Source: Planctomycetota bacterium
GTDB lineage: Bacteria > Planctomycetota > Planctomycetia > Isosphaerales > Isosphaeraceae
Length of the DNA: 50,071 nt
Assembly: GCA_028291545.1 (NCBI GenBank)
Contig: JAQGHR010000063.1
Coordinates: 1-50,071, forward strand
Reading direction: 5' to 3'
This document shows, one piece after another, positions 42,398-50,071 of this stretch (its first letter is position 1; every line of letters begins with the position of its first letter). The notes beneath the pieces were generated by a model that was not told where the DNA came from, ran no database searches, and saw nothing but the letters and a program-made list of their open reading frames with translations. The position numbers and the translations under genes are program-made.

Positions 42398-43678
42398 GTG
42401 GCGGGGCCGTGGCAGGTGAGCGAACTTGTCACGCGGGGCCGTCTCGCACTCGGTCACCGGCGACCCTGGCTCGATCCGCTCGCCGACCGCCTGCTTGCGG
42501 CGTTCGGGGCCTCCCGGCGCCCGACCTCGGGGCGGGTTGCCGAGTTCCTCGTCCTGGACGCCGGGTTCCTCCGCGCCTGCAAACGACTCTCTCTGGTCAC
42601 GCGGCGTCGGCCCGACATTCCGGCGGTTATGTGGCCCGGACCGGGTCAACCGTCGTCCTGGGCCGTCCCGCCAATCACCTCGACGACGGCGCTGGCGGAC
42701 CACCTCGGCGTCAGCCCGGCCGAGTTGGAATGGCTCGCCGACCGGTTCGAACGAGAGCGCCGCTCGCCGATTGATGCACCCCGCCGCTACGTCTATCGGT
42801 GGGTCGCCAAGCGATCGGGATCGTCCCGCCTGGTGGAGGTCCCGGGTCGGCGACTCCGAGCGGTGCAACGGCGGCTCCTCCGGGAGATCGTGGACAACAT
42901 TCCCTCGCACGACGCCGCACACGGGTTCCGGACGGGACGCTCCGTGAGGACCTACATCGAGCCCCACGTCGGTCGCCGCGTGGTGCTGAAGCTGGATCTT
43001 CTGGAATTCTTTCCCACGATCACCTCGGCCTGGGTCACGGCCCTCTTCCTCGTCGCCGGATATCCCGAGCCGGTGGCCCGCCTGCTCGCGGGTTTGTGCA
43101 CGAACAGCGTGCCGTCGCTGCTGTGGGACGCCTCATCCGCGCCGTCGAAGCGCCCGGAGGCCTGGCGAGCCCGGCGGCTCTACCAGCGGCCCCACCTGCC
43201 GCAGGGTGCTCCAACGTCCCCTGCCCTCGCGAACCTCATCGCGTATCGGCTGGATGTGCGGCTCGCCGGCCTGGCCGCCTCGGCAGGAGCCTCCTACACC
43301 CGTTACGCCGATGATCTCGCCTTCTCGGGCGATCGCGACTTCGAGCGATCGGTCGGCCGCTTTCACATTCACGCCTGCGCCATCGCCCTGGAGGAAGGCT
43401 TTTCGGTCAACACGCGCAAGACGCGGATCATGCGTCAGGGCGTTCGCCAGCGAGTGGCGGGAGTCGTCGTGAACGAGCGGCCCAACTTCACCCGCACCGA
43501 TTTCGACACGCTCAAGGCCATCCTTCACAACTGCGTGACGCACGGGCCGCACGGGCAAGATCGACACGGGCACGGTGACTTCCGGGCGCATCTGCTGGGC
43601 CGGATCTCGCACGTCGCGTCCCTCAACCCCGACCGAGGGAGGCGATTGAGGGAGATGTTCGAACAGGTCGCGTGGTGA
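42398..43678 (+). CDS. Retron-type reverse transcriptase
   Basis: A 426-residue protein from GTG 42398. RT motifs in order: RWVAKRSGSSRLVEVPGRRL (134-153), AAHGFRTGRSV (173-183), LKLDLLEFFPTI (197-208), LPQGAPTSPALAN (267-279), YADDLAFS (303-310, catalytic Asp pair) and QRVAGVVVN (351-359). The last corresponds to the VTG triplet of retron RTs, with alanine for threonine. The N-terminal 120 residues resemble the extension of myxobacterial retron RTs. Similarity (VARTLAEAFVAGPW) seems to continue upstream of the GTG, so a non-standard start near 42326-42398 is possible. Its stop abuts that of the convergent gene. No maturase, endonuclease or DGR features are seen. Confidence 0.88.
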   Translation: MAGPWQVSELVTRGRLALGHRRPWLDPLADRLLAAFGASRRPTSGRVAEFLVLDAGFLRACKRLSLVTRRRPDIPAVMWPGPGQPSSWAVPPITSTTALADHLGVSPAELEWLADRFERERRSPIDAPRRYVYRWVAKRSGSSRLVEVPGRRLRAVQRRLLREIVDNIPSHDAAHGFRTGRSVRTYIEPHVGRRVVLKLDLLEFFPTITSAWVTALFLVAGYPEPVARLLAGLCTNSVPSLLWDASSAPSKRPEAWRARRLYQRPHLPQGAPTSPALANLIAYRLDVRLAGLAASAGASYTRYADDLAFSGDRDFERSVGRFHIHACAIALEEGFSVNTRKTRIMRQGVRQRVAGVVVNERPNFTRTDFDTLKAILHNCVTHGPHGQDRHGHGDFRAHLLGRISHVASLNPDRGRRLREMFEQVAW

Positions 43679-44119
43679 TCAGGGATAGGCGTACTCGGTG
43701 AATTTCTTCCAGCCCGGCATGCCATAGAAGGTCGTCGTCGATTGCGACTCCCCGAGGGCCTCCTCCAGCGATTCGGGTCTGCATACATGCCCGAAGAAAG
43801 CCCGGACCCGACCGCTACTGTCTTTCACGACAATCGTGCCACCCTCCGCGTTGCCGTGGCTACCGCTGGCGACCCCGAACAGCCAACTCCCATCGTTGAA
43901 GCGCCTGCCGACAACCTCGGGGGCACCCGCGTGCGCGGCCTCGGGATCGGCGAATGCATCGAAGACGGCTTTCCACTTCGTGGCGTACCTGGGCGAGCCC
44001 GCGCCCAGCGCTTCTATTTTCTCCCGAGGCAGTCTCGAGATCACTGCGGCGACGACGGCACACAGTGCGACCAGGAAGAGTAGATGACGCACATGGAAGC
44101 GGCGAACGGAGAATGGCAT
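43679..44119 (-). CDS. Membrane-anchored hypothetical protein
   Basis: A 146-residue protein with an N-terminal helix (LLFLVALCAVVAAVISRL, about 13-30) that fits a single anchor. The extracytoplasmic part has GSWLFGVASGSHGNAEGGTI and KDSSGRVRAFFGHVCRPESL segments. RRFHVRHLLFL-type N-termini are common among planctomycete hypothetical proteins. Family unknown. Its stop is immediately next to the RT stop on the other strand (TGATCA). Confidence 0.75.
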   Translation of the reverse strand: MPFSVRRFHVRHLLFLVALCAVVAAVISRLPREKIEALGAGSPRYATKWKAVFDAFADPEAAHAGAPEVVGRRFNDGSWLFGVASGSHGNAEGGTIVVKDSSGRVRAFFGHVCRPESLEEALGESQSTTTFYGMPGWKKFTEYAYP

Positions 44120-44135
44120 GCCCGGTCCCCAACGC

Positions 44136-45515
44136 TTAGCTCAGGACCGCCCCGATCGCCTTCCCGTTCGGCACGACCGTGAGCGGCCGACCGAGCTGGT
44201 CGTGCAGCTCGTACTCGGGGGGGATGCCGAGGCAGTGGTAGATGGTGCCGATGATCTCGGCGGGGGTGACGGGGTCGAGGGCGGGACGGGCGGCGATCTT
44301 ATCGCTGGCGCCGTAGACGAAACCGGGCTTGATCCCGCCGCCGGCGAGGAACAGGCTGTAGCCGAAGTTCCAGTGGTCGCGACCGGCCGCGGCGTTGACC
44401 TTCGGGCTGCGGCCGAACTCGCCCATCACGACGACAAGGGTTCGTTCCAGCATGCCGCGATCGAACAGGTCTTCAATCAGGCTCGGCACGGCGGCGTCGA
44501 GCTGGGGCAGGAGCGTCGTCTTGAGCGTCGTGAAATTGTTCCCGTGCGTGTCCCAGGTCGCGTTGGCGTCGGGTGCCCACGAGATGCAGGCCACGCGGGT
44601 GCCGGCCTCGATCAGGCGGCGGGCGAGCAGGATGCTCTGGCCGTAAATGTTGCGACCGTAGCGATCTCGCACGCGGGGATCTTCGCGATCGAGCTGGAAC
44701 GCGGCCCGGGTCGCGGGGGCGGAGAGCAGGTCGAAGGCCTTGGCCTGGAACGTATCCATGTCGCGCAGGCGTTGATCGCTCGACAGGCCGGCGGGAGGCG
44801 CGCCCAGCTCGCCGACGAGCCGCTTTCGTCCGGCGGATCGGCTCATGTCCACGCCGGGCGGCAGGCTCATCTCGGGCATGCCGAAGCCCGCGTCGTTGGG
44901 ATCTCGGAGGACCCAGAGCGGGTCCAGCGACCGGCCGAGCCATCCCCCGGTGAACCCCGGCTGCGGCGGTCCGCCGGCCCCTTCGGCTGTCCAGTAGGGG
45001 AGCGACACATACGGGACCGCCGCCAGTTGCGGAGGCCGCAGCATCCCCACCACCGAGCCGATCGACGGGTTGTCCGTCGGCTTGAAACCGCCGCCCAGCT
45101 CGCCCCGATCGTGGCCCGTCAGCCCGCAATACACGGCCGCCGCGTGCGAGTTGTTCACCCCGTGATGGGCCGAGCGGATCACGGTCCCCAGATGGGCCAC
45201 CCTCGCGAATCTCGGCATGTGCTCGCTGAATAGCAGGCCCGGCAGGCTGGTGTCGATCGGCTTGAACTCGCCCCGGATCGCCTCCGGCGCGTTCGGCTTC
45301 ATGTCCCACATATCGAGCTGGCTCGGCCCCCCGTTGAGGAACACGAGGATGCACGCGTCCGCCTTCGGCGTGAGCGCCAGGTTCGCCGCCCGTCTCGCCT
45401 CATCGGCCTTCAGCAGACCCGGCAGCCCCAGCCCCCACAGCCCGATGCCCCCCACCTGGAGCATCTGCCTCCGCGAGATCCCCAGCGGCCCGCGACAACT
45501 CGTCGGTGAGTTCAT
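44136..45515 (-). CDS. DUF1501 protein with Tat-like leader
   Basis: A 459-residue protein of the DUF1501 family, a sulfatase/alkaline-phosphatase-fold group abundant in planctomycetes. The leader ISRRQMLQVGGIGLWGLGLP (13-32) has a twin-arginine motif. FLNGGPSQLDMWDMKP, the SAHHGVNNSHAAAVYCGLTG segment and VVVMGEFGRSPKVN with GRDHWNFGYS are family hallmarks. Members usually pair with a PSD1/DUF1549-DUF1553 protein; none is adjacent here. A TGGTACAAT element lies 65 bp upstream. Function unproven. Confidence 0.92.
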   Translation of the reverse strand: MNSPTSCRGPLGISRRQMLQVGGIGLWGLGLPGLLKADEARRAANLALTPKADACILVFLNGGPSQLDMWDMKPNAPEAIRGEFKPIDTSLPGLLFSEHMPRFARVAHLGTVIRSAHHGVNNSHAAAVYCGLTGHDRGELGGGFKPTDNPSIGSVVGMLRPPQLAAVPYVSLPYWTAEGAGGPPQPGFTGGWLGRSLDPLWVLRDPNDAGFGMPEMSLPPGVDMSRSAGRKRLVGELGAPPAGLSSDQRLRDMDTFQAKAFDLLSAPATRAAFQLDREDPRVRDRYGRNIYGQSILLARRLIEAGTRVACISWAPDANATWDTHGNNFTTLKTTLLPQLDAAVPSLIEDLFDRGMLERTLVVVMGEFGRSPKVNAAAGRDHWNFGYSLFLAGGGIKPGFVYGASDKIAARPALDPVTPAEIIGTIYHCLGIPPEYELHDQLGRPLTVVPNGKAIGAVLS

Positions 45516-45579
45516 GACGCGAACCCTTCCTTAGCCCAGAACCGGTGACGTATCTTCTTCCCCAACCCGAGGGCGGGCC

Positions 45580-45588
45580 ATTGTACCA
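45580..45588 (-). promoter_or_regulatory. Candidate extended -10 for the DUF1501 gene
   Basis: On the minus strand this reads TGGTACAAT, the best match in the window to an extended -10. It is followed by a leader of about 60 nt. The rest of the gap between 45516 and 45739 shows nothing else. Confidence 0.45.
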
Positions 45589-45739
45589 CCTGTTCTACGA
45601 ACAGGGAGAGGCGAGATCAAGCTTTTGTTTAAGAATTGGCGGTCTGGTGTGGTGGTGGGGACGTGCCCACGGATTCCGGGACCGGGCGATTTTCGGTTGC
45701 CAGCAGTCGTGGATGCACCCGATTAGAGCTTCGTCGGTC

Positions 45740-46759
45740 TCATTTCTGCTTCGGCTTCGCACCTCGACCGCCGAGCATCAGATCGCAGATCACCATCCGA
45801 TGATCGGAATGTTCCGTCTTGCGGGCCACGACGGATCGGGCATGAAAGGCGTCGCTCACCCAGATCTGGTCGATTCTCAGGGCCGGAAATCCGTCGGTGA
45901 TCGTGTTGCCCCAGCCGCGACCGCCCTGGGCGAAGGCGTCGTGAAGCTTGGGCGACAAGAGGCGGAAGACGGCGTCTCCTTGGGGCGCGTTGAAATCGCC
46001 TCCCAGGATCACGGGGACGGATACCGATGCGATCCGCCGATTGATGGCGCGGAGCTGCTCGCGGCGGGCGCGGCGGTTGTCGGCCTGTTCGCGCCAGCAA
46101 TCGGGCGACCAGAGGTCCAGGCGGAACACGGCGGGGAGCAGGCGAGTGCTGATGACCTCGATGTCGCGGCCGGACGCCAGGGTCACGCGGGCCTGGACGA
46201 CGATGCCTCGCAAATTGGCGGGCAAGTTCGCAGGAACGACCCGGCCTCGCGCAATGAGAGACGCATCCACGCCATGCACGAACCCCGCCTCGTCGCCGAA
46301 GAGTCGCCTCGCCAGCCCCTCCACCTCGGCCCGATTCGGCGACTCCTGGAGCAAGACGATATCGGGCCGATACCGGGCCACTTCCCCGGCGGCCAGCCGA
46401 TTTCCGATCGCGCAGTTGAGCGAGATGACCCGCACGGCCTCGCCATCGGGTCGGGACTCCCACGAGAGGGCCGCGGGCCACGGGATGGCGCGGCAGAGAC
46501 TTCGGGGTTCGTCCGCCATCGCGAGCAGGAAGAGCAGCCAGAGGCCGGGCAGGAGCCAGTTCTTGCGTCCCGATCGCCGCCTCATGCCGAGGACGGCGAG
46601 GAGCAGGCCGGGCACCAGCCAGACCCAGACGGGGAAGACCGTGATCGCGGCGCAGGCATCGGGCCGCGTGCCGTAGCCGATCGCCAGGCCGAGACCGAGC
46701 AGGAGCGAGGCGGCCACGGGCACACCACGCGTCCAGCGACTCCCGATGGCGAGTTTCAT
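45740..46759 (-). CDS. Membrane-anchored endonuclease/exonuclease/phosphatase family protein
   Basis: A 339-residue protein. Three hydrophobic segments (about 14-30, 40-58, 68-82) precede an EEP domain from about 108 to the end. The domain has VRVISLNCAIGN, PDIVLLQES (catalytic Glu), VPVILGGDFNAPQGD, the RIDQIWVS strand and the terminal SDHRMVICDL with the catalytic histidine. The substrate may be nucleic acid, a phospholipid or a sugar phosphate; it is not determinable. A repeat lies directly before its start. Confidence 0.88.
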   Translation of the reverse strand: MKLAIGSRWTRGVPVAASLLLGLGLAIGYGTRPDACAAITVFPVWVWLVPGLLLAVLGMRRRSGRKNWLLPGLWLLFLLAMADEPRSLCRAIPWPAALSWESRPDGEAVRVISLNCAIGNRLAAGEVARYRPDIVLLQESPNRAEVEGLARRLFGDEAGFVHGVDASLIARGRVVPANLPANLRGIVVQARVTLASGRDIEVISTRLLPAVFRLDLWSPDCWREQADNRRARREQLRAINRRIASVSVPVILGGDFNAPQGDAVFRLLSPKLHDAFAQGGRGWGNTITDGFPALRIDQIWVSDAFHARSVVARKTEHSDHRMVICDLMLGGRGAKPKQK

Positions 46760-46780
46760 CCGTCCCGTCCTGCCTCGCTG

Positions 46781-46894
46781 GGTGGCATGCTTACGTCCTC
46801 GTAAGCATGGGCTTGACTCTGTTCCGATCGACCCGCCCCGGTACGCGCGGTTCCGTTTCGCAAGACATGCTTACGTACCCGTAAGCATGCCACC
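46781..46894. repeat. Nested CATGCTTACG palindromes
   Basis: Two 24-bp hairpins (46786-46809 and 46866-46889) each have arms CATGCTTACG/CGTAAGCATG with 4-nt loops. The outer bases GGTGGCATGCTTACG (46781-46795) also pair with 46880-46894. The element can thus form two small hairpins or one large stem. It fills most of the gap between the EEP gene and the methyltransferase gene. Confidence 0.9.
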
Positions 46895-46930
46895 CGAGAT
46901 CCGAGATATCCAAACGAACTTGAGACGTAC

Positions 46931-48643
46931 TCATCGAACGGACGCGCCGAACATCTCCGGCACGCGCTTTCGCAACTCGCGGTTCAGCTCGGGGAGGTGG
47001 TCGAGCATCGCGCGGTACCAGTCGTAGCGCTCGTGGAAATGCTGGGAGAGCAGGCGGTTCCGGGCGACGTAGCGGTAGGCGTTCTCGGCGAGGAGACGAC
47101 GCATGGAGTGGTCGTCGATCAGGCGATTGAGCTTGGCCTCGAACTCGGCGGGGGACTCGAACAGCAGGCCGGTCTCGCCGTCGTGGAGGGTCGCGCCGTA
47201 GACCGTGGGGCTGGCCAGGGCGATGGTGCCGTGGGCGGCGCATTCGATGTACTTGAGATCGGATTTACACGCGTTGAAGCGGGTGGGATTCAGGGGCAAC
47301 AGGGCGATGTCGGCGGAGCGGAGGATCTCGGTGTAATGGTCGTAGGCGCAGAATTTCTCATAGTCTTTGAATTCGGTCTCGATGGCGTCGTAGAACGCCC
47401 AGTCGTACACGACGCGAACCCGGATCGAATCGCCGCGCTCGGCCAGGATACGGTTCAGGGCGGGGAGGATCGGGGCCCAGTCGGGCTCGCGGTTCAGGGC
47501 GCCGAAGAACAGGGTGATCGGGCCGGGCGGGCGCTCGGGACGGGGCGGGGGCAGGGCGGCCATCTGGTTGGCGAAGACCTTGACGTGGGGGTTGTACGGC
47601 CGCAGGGCCTCGGCCAGCACGTCGGTCGAGGTCTGGACGCAGTGGCAGGCGGAGAAGGTCAGGAAGCGGTTGGCCTCGATGTCCTTGAAGTGGCCGGGAT
47701 CATCGTCGAATTCGGCGACGATGAGGTAGCCCAACCGCGCCAGCGCGGCCTGGCCGGCGAGGTGCGCGTCGGCGATGATGATGTTCCTCTGGCGGACGAA
47801 AACCTTGGCCTCGTCCGCCAGGGCCTGGCCCAGCATGTTCGCGTCGGTGGCCGCGATCGTGCGGACGCCGGGGATCGTGCCGAGGAACCGGTCGGGCTCC
47901 AGCACGCGGACCCGGGCGCAGACCAGGGGCTCGGCGATCAACGTCTGGATCGCGAGCTTCTCCGGCGGTTCCGACGCCCGGACGGCCCGGACGATGTACT
48001 GGAGGGCCTGGGTCCGCATCGAGAACTGCACGGGGTCCAGCCCCATCATCTGCACCACGGGGGCCATCACCTGTTGAAACTTTTCGTACTGGTCCGTGGG
48101 CCAGAAACGAGGCTGGACGTCGAAGACCGTCAGCCCGGCCCCCGCGAACATCGGGCGCAGGCTCTCGGCGGCGAAGAACCGGAGATGGGTGCGGTCCAGC
48201 AACCCTTCGTCCTGGTAGTCCCACCGTCCCTGGAGCAGGTCCACGAGCACCGACCAGTGCTGGATGTTCGGGATGCAGGCCACGGCCTGACCGCCCTCGC
48301 GCAGCAGCGGGGTGAGTCGCTTGAGCACGGCCCAGGGGTCGAGCATGTGCTCCAAAACGTCGCCGAAGACCAGGACATCGACCGAGCCTTCGGTCAGGCC
48401 GAGCGCGGGAATGTCCAGGCTGGCGACATCGCCGACGATCACGCGGTCGAGACGCTCTTTGGCCAGGTCCGCCGCCTCCGCGTTCATCTCGACGCCGACG
48501 TACTGGACGCCCGGGTTGACCCGGCGATACTGGTCGGCCATCGCCGCCGCGCCGCAGCCGATTTCCAGGACGACGCGGGCGTCGGGCGGGATCAGTCGGA
48601 GCAGGTCCGGATTGACCCGGTTGTAATAGTCGGCGACGGCCAT
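46931..48643 (-). CDS. Methyltransferase-glycosyltransferase fusion
   Basis: A 570-residue two-domain protein; ATG 48643 gives MAVADYYNRVNPDLLRLIPP. The first 200 or so residues are a class I SAM methyltransferase with VVLEIGCGAAAMADQYRRV (motif I), VGVEMNAEA and VLVFGDVLEHMLDPW. The rest is a GT-B-like glycosyltransferase part with FFGALNREPDWAPILPALNR and the donor-site region LLPLNPTRFNACKSDLKYIE, then HDGETGLLFES. Such fusions are common in surface polysaccharide loci, so modification of a glycan is likely. No catalytic assignment is possible. Confidence 0.88.
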   Translation of the reverse strand: MAVADYYNRVNPDLLRLIPPDARVVLEIGCGAAAMADQYRRVNPGVQYVGVEMNAEAADLAKERLDRVIVGDVASLDIPALGLTEGSVDVLVFGDVLEHMLDPWAVLKRLTPLLREGGQAVACIPNIQHWSVLVDLLQGRWDYQDEGLLDRTHLRFFAAESLRPMFAGAGLTVFDVQPRFWPTDQYEKFQQVMAPVVQMMGLDPVQFSMRTQALQYIVRAVRASEPPEKLAIQTLIAEPLVCARVRVLEPDRFLGTIPGVRTIAATDANMLGQALADEAKVFVRQRNIIIADAHLAGQAALARLGYLIVAEFDDDPGHFKDIEANRFLTFSACHCVQTSTDVLAEALRPYNPHVKVFANQMAALPPPRPERPPGPITLFFGALNREPDWAPILPALNRILAERGDSIRVRVVYDWAFYDAIETEFKDYEKFCAYDHYTEILRSADIALLPLNPTRFNACKSDLKYIECAAHGTIALASPTVYGATLHDGETGLLFESPAEFEAKLNRLIDDHSMRRLLAENAYRYVARNRLLSQHFHERYDWYRAMLDHLPELNRELRKRVPEMFGASVR

Positions 48644-48740
48644 GCGTTGGGGCTCTGCGCGTGCGGGATTCACGGACGGCCGCACCACGATACGATCCCG
48701 ATCGCGCCGCCGGCAAGCGGCCGGGGGCGTCGTCCCGGCC

Positions 48741-48769
48741 CGAAACCCGATCCCCTGTGAGGAACCGGG
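48741..48769. repeat. 29-bp dispersed element, copy 2
   Basis: Identical to 108-136 at 27 of 29 positions, with the same CTGTGAGGAAC core. It lies 98 bp upstream of the methyltransferase-glycosyltransferase start, on the opposite sense. Confidence 0.6.
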
Positions 48770-48867
48770 CGCCATTCCCGGCAATTTCCCGCATGCTGAG
48801 ACCTCGGGCCCGAGAAGATCATCGTGATGAGAAGGGGTATTGAACAGGGAAAGTGGGGAGAAAGGAA

Positions 48868-49085
48868 AAATCGAAGAGTTTCACGCAGAGACGGGGAGGG
48901 GACGCAGAGGACGCAGAGAAGAGAAGAGGAGAAGGAAATGGGAGGGAAGGGATAAAGATAGAGAAGAGAAGGGCGGTAAATTAATTCAAGAATTATTGTA
49001 TTTAAACATGGTATTTATTGTGATTTTAACTCTCCTCTGCGACCTCTGCGTCCCCTCCCCGTCTCTGCGTGAAACTCTTCGATTT
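48868..49085. repeat. Inverted repeat with perfect 43-bp arms, GAAGAGTTTCACGCAGAG family
   Basis: Bases 48868-48910 and 49043-49085 are exact complements. The outer arm matches that of 41923-42136. The 132-nt centre is unusually AT-rich for this genome (TTAATTCAAGAATTATTG near 48980). Confidence 0.93.
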
Positions 49086-49158
49086 CTTTACGTTGCCGAA
49101 GCGGACCCGACGGGGTAATCTTATAGAGTGGATGGCCCGTGTCTCGGAGTTGCCTTTC

Positions 49159-49407
49159 ATGAAGTGTCTGATCGTCTACCAGGCCGGCGGCAAGCTGTTC
49201 GGTTCGGAAGTGGGTTGGAAGCGATCGGGCAGCGGTTCGTACCGCGAGACGACGCCGATCACCGTCCCGCAGACCCGCGACGAGCTCGACAAATTCGCCC
49301 AGGAATACGGCTATTCCGTCGAATGGCGCGGCCCCGAGTTGCCGGCTTCGCCCCCGCCGGCCCCCCATGCCACGCCCACGCCCGAGACGGCCGCCTCCCT
49401 GACCTAG
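49159..49407 (+). CDS. Small hypothetical protein
   Basis: An 82-residue protein starting MKCLIVYQAGGKLFGSEVGW at 49159, with CGGAG 9 nt upstream. The first 60 residues are compact and mixed alpha/beta; the tail is proline/alanine-rich. An ATG 27 bp earlier is possible. It lies 19 bp before the thioredoxin-like gene and is probably co-transcribed. Family unknown. Confidence 0.65.
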   Translation: MKCLIVYQAGGKLFGSEVGWKRSGSGSYRETTPITVPQTRDELDKFAQEYGYSVEWRGPELPASPPPAPHATPTPETAASLT

Positions 49408-49426
49408 CCTTAGGAAGATCACGCTC

Positions 49427-49987
49427 ATGGACTGGTCCGCCGTTTTCTCCGAGGCGTTGCCGTACACCGCCTTCCTCGACAAATACGCCTCGCCCGAGCA
49501 TCGCCGGCGCTGGGACGTGATGCACGAACGGGTCCATCTGACCGGGGACCAGACGACGGTGCTCTCGGGATTCACCCGTTCGATGCCCGTCCTGGTCCTG
49601 AACGGGGCGTGGTGCGGCGATTGCATCAACCAGTGCCCGATCTTCGATCACTTCGCCGCCGTCTCGCCTTCGATCGACCTTCGCTTTCTGGATCGGGACG
49701 CTCGCGAGGACGTGAAATCGCTGCTGGCGATCAACGGCGGCAACCGGGTTCCCCTGGTCGTGTTCCTGAGCGAAGACTTCCAGGAAGTCGGCCGCTACGG
49801 CGACCGCACGATCTCCCGCTATCGCCAGCTCGCCTCCGAGCAACTCGGCCCGAGCTGCCCCACCGGCATCGTGCCGCCCGACAACGAGGCCACGTCCGTG
49901 GTGGTATCCGAATGGCTGGATGAGTTCGAGCGGGCGCAACTGATGCTGCGTCTTTCGCCCAGGCTGAGGCAGAAGCACGGGGATTGA
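49427..49987 (+). CDS. Thioredoxin-fold protein
   Basis: A 186-residue protein with a thioredoxin-like core. The active-site-like motif is WCGDC (62-66) in VLNGAWCGDCINQCP, followed by DLRFLDRDA and the cis-proline region NRVPLVVFLSEDF. An N-terminal helical extension of 50 residues precedes it. No signal peptide, so cytoplasmic. It could be a thiol-disulfide oxidoreductase of the TlpA/thioredoxin_9-like type; the substrate is unknown. Confidence 0.87.
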   Translation: MDWSAVFSEALPYTAFLDKYASPEHRRRWDVMHERVHLTGDQTTVLSGFTRSMPVLVLNGAWCGDCINQCPIFDHFAAVSPSIDLRFLDRDAREDVKSLLAINGGNRVPLVVFLSEDFQEVGRYGDRTISRYRQLASEQLGPSCPTGIVPPDNEATSVVVSEWLDEFERAQLMLRLSPRLRQKHGD

Positions 49988-50029
49988 GTTCGAGATTCAC
50001 GGATTCGCCCTTGTCGCGTCTTCCCGTGG

Positions 50030-50054
50030 GGCGGGCGTCCCTGCCCGCCTACTC
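50030..50054. repeat. Dispersed GC-rich repeat at the right edge
   Basis: GGCGGGC (50030-50036) pairs with GCCCGCC (50043-50049). Read on the minus strand, 50054-50030 matches 25-50 at about 23 of 25 bases. It follows the thioredoxin-like gene by about 40 bp. Confidence 0.6.
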
Positions 50055-50071
50055 ATATCCAATTATTTTGT

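Larger units (their letters stand above)
48644..49158. other. 515-bp divergent gap rich in repeats
   Basis: It contains the second copy of the 29-bp element (48741-48769), a 218-bp inverted repeat (48868-49085) and a single GCGGACCCGAC (49101-49111). No gene is seen. Confidence 0.7.

Noticed and set aside
42398..43678. Diversity-generating retroelement or group II intron RT
   Set aside because: No template/variable repeat pair, no Avd-like gene, no maturase or HNH domain; the motifs are retron-like.
46997..48760. A 587-codon open frame antisense to the methyltransferase-glycosyltransferase gene
   Set aside because: It is a codon-bias shadow of the real gene; composition is valine/glycine/arginine-rich with no family features.

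Overview
The window looks like a chromosomal segment of a high-GC planctomycete, most likely from the Isosphaeraceae/Gemmatales side of the phylum. This is inferred from gene content: a DUF1501 protein with a Tat-like leader, a PEP-CTERM sorting signal, Uma2 and DUF4058 paralogues, an EF-G resembling the spd/mitochondrial EFG2 group, an EgtC-like amidotransferase and long hairpin repeats in most intergenic gaps. No rRNA, intact tRNA, CRISPR array, integrase or transposase is visible.

Layout. 0.27-2.4 kb (minus): an ECF sigma factor, its zinc-finger anti-sigma factor, a secreted protein and a membrane protein in a tight operon, divergent from a PEP-CTERM protein gene. 3.4-12.8 kb: hypoxanthine phosphoribosyltransferase overlapping a GT4 glycosyltransferase, several lineage-specific hypothetical genes, a second GT4 gene, a 55-residue zinc-ribbon membrane protein, and glgC. 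12.9-23.1 kb: Uma2, the rpsL-rpsG pair with its own promoter and terminator, a second Uma2, a GNAT protein, hemH, a divergent EFG2-like fusA, a frameshifted DUF4058 gene, and a GCS2-type ligase convergent with EgtC. 23.6-40.5 kb: one co-directional block of 28 genes equivalent to the S10, spc and alpha operons (rpsJ to rplQ, with secY, map and rpoA). rpmD, adk and infA are not in their usual places and tuf is not in the window. 40.6-50 kb: HIT protein, a SWIM zinc-finger protein, a retron-type reverse transcriptase preceded by a run of hairpins, DUF1501, an EEP-family protein, a methyltransferase-glycosyltransferase fusion and a thioredoxin-like protein.

Two signals stand out. First, intergenic gaps are filled with long inverted repeats from several sequence families. 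Some have perfect 38-43 bp arms, and many sit between consecutive ribosomal protein genes, where spacing is unusually wide. Two of the longest have nearly the same outer arms, and one of these lies just upstream of the reverse transcriptase. Second, that reverse transcriptase has retron-like motifs (AAHGF, YADDLAFS, a VAG variant of the VTG triplet), and the 104 bp upstream hold three consecutive hairpins that could be part of a retron non-coding RNA. Whether this is a working retron cannot be decided from sequence alone.

Starts were chosen from Shine-Dalgarno spacing and family N-termini, and many differ from the longest possible frame. Functional calls rest on motif recognition without database searches.
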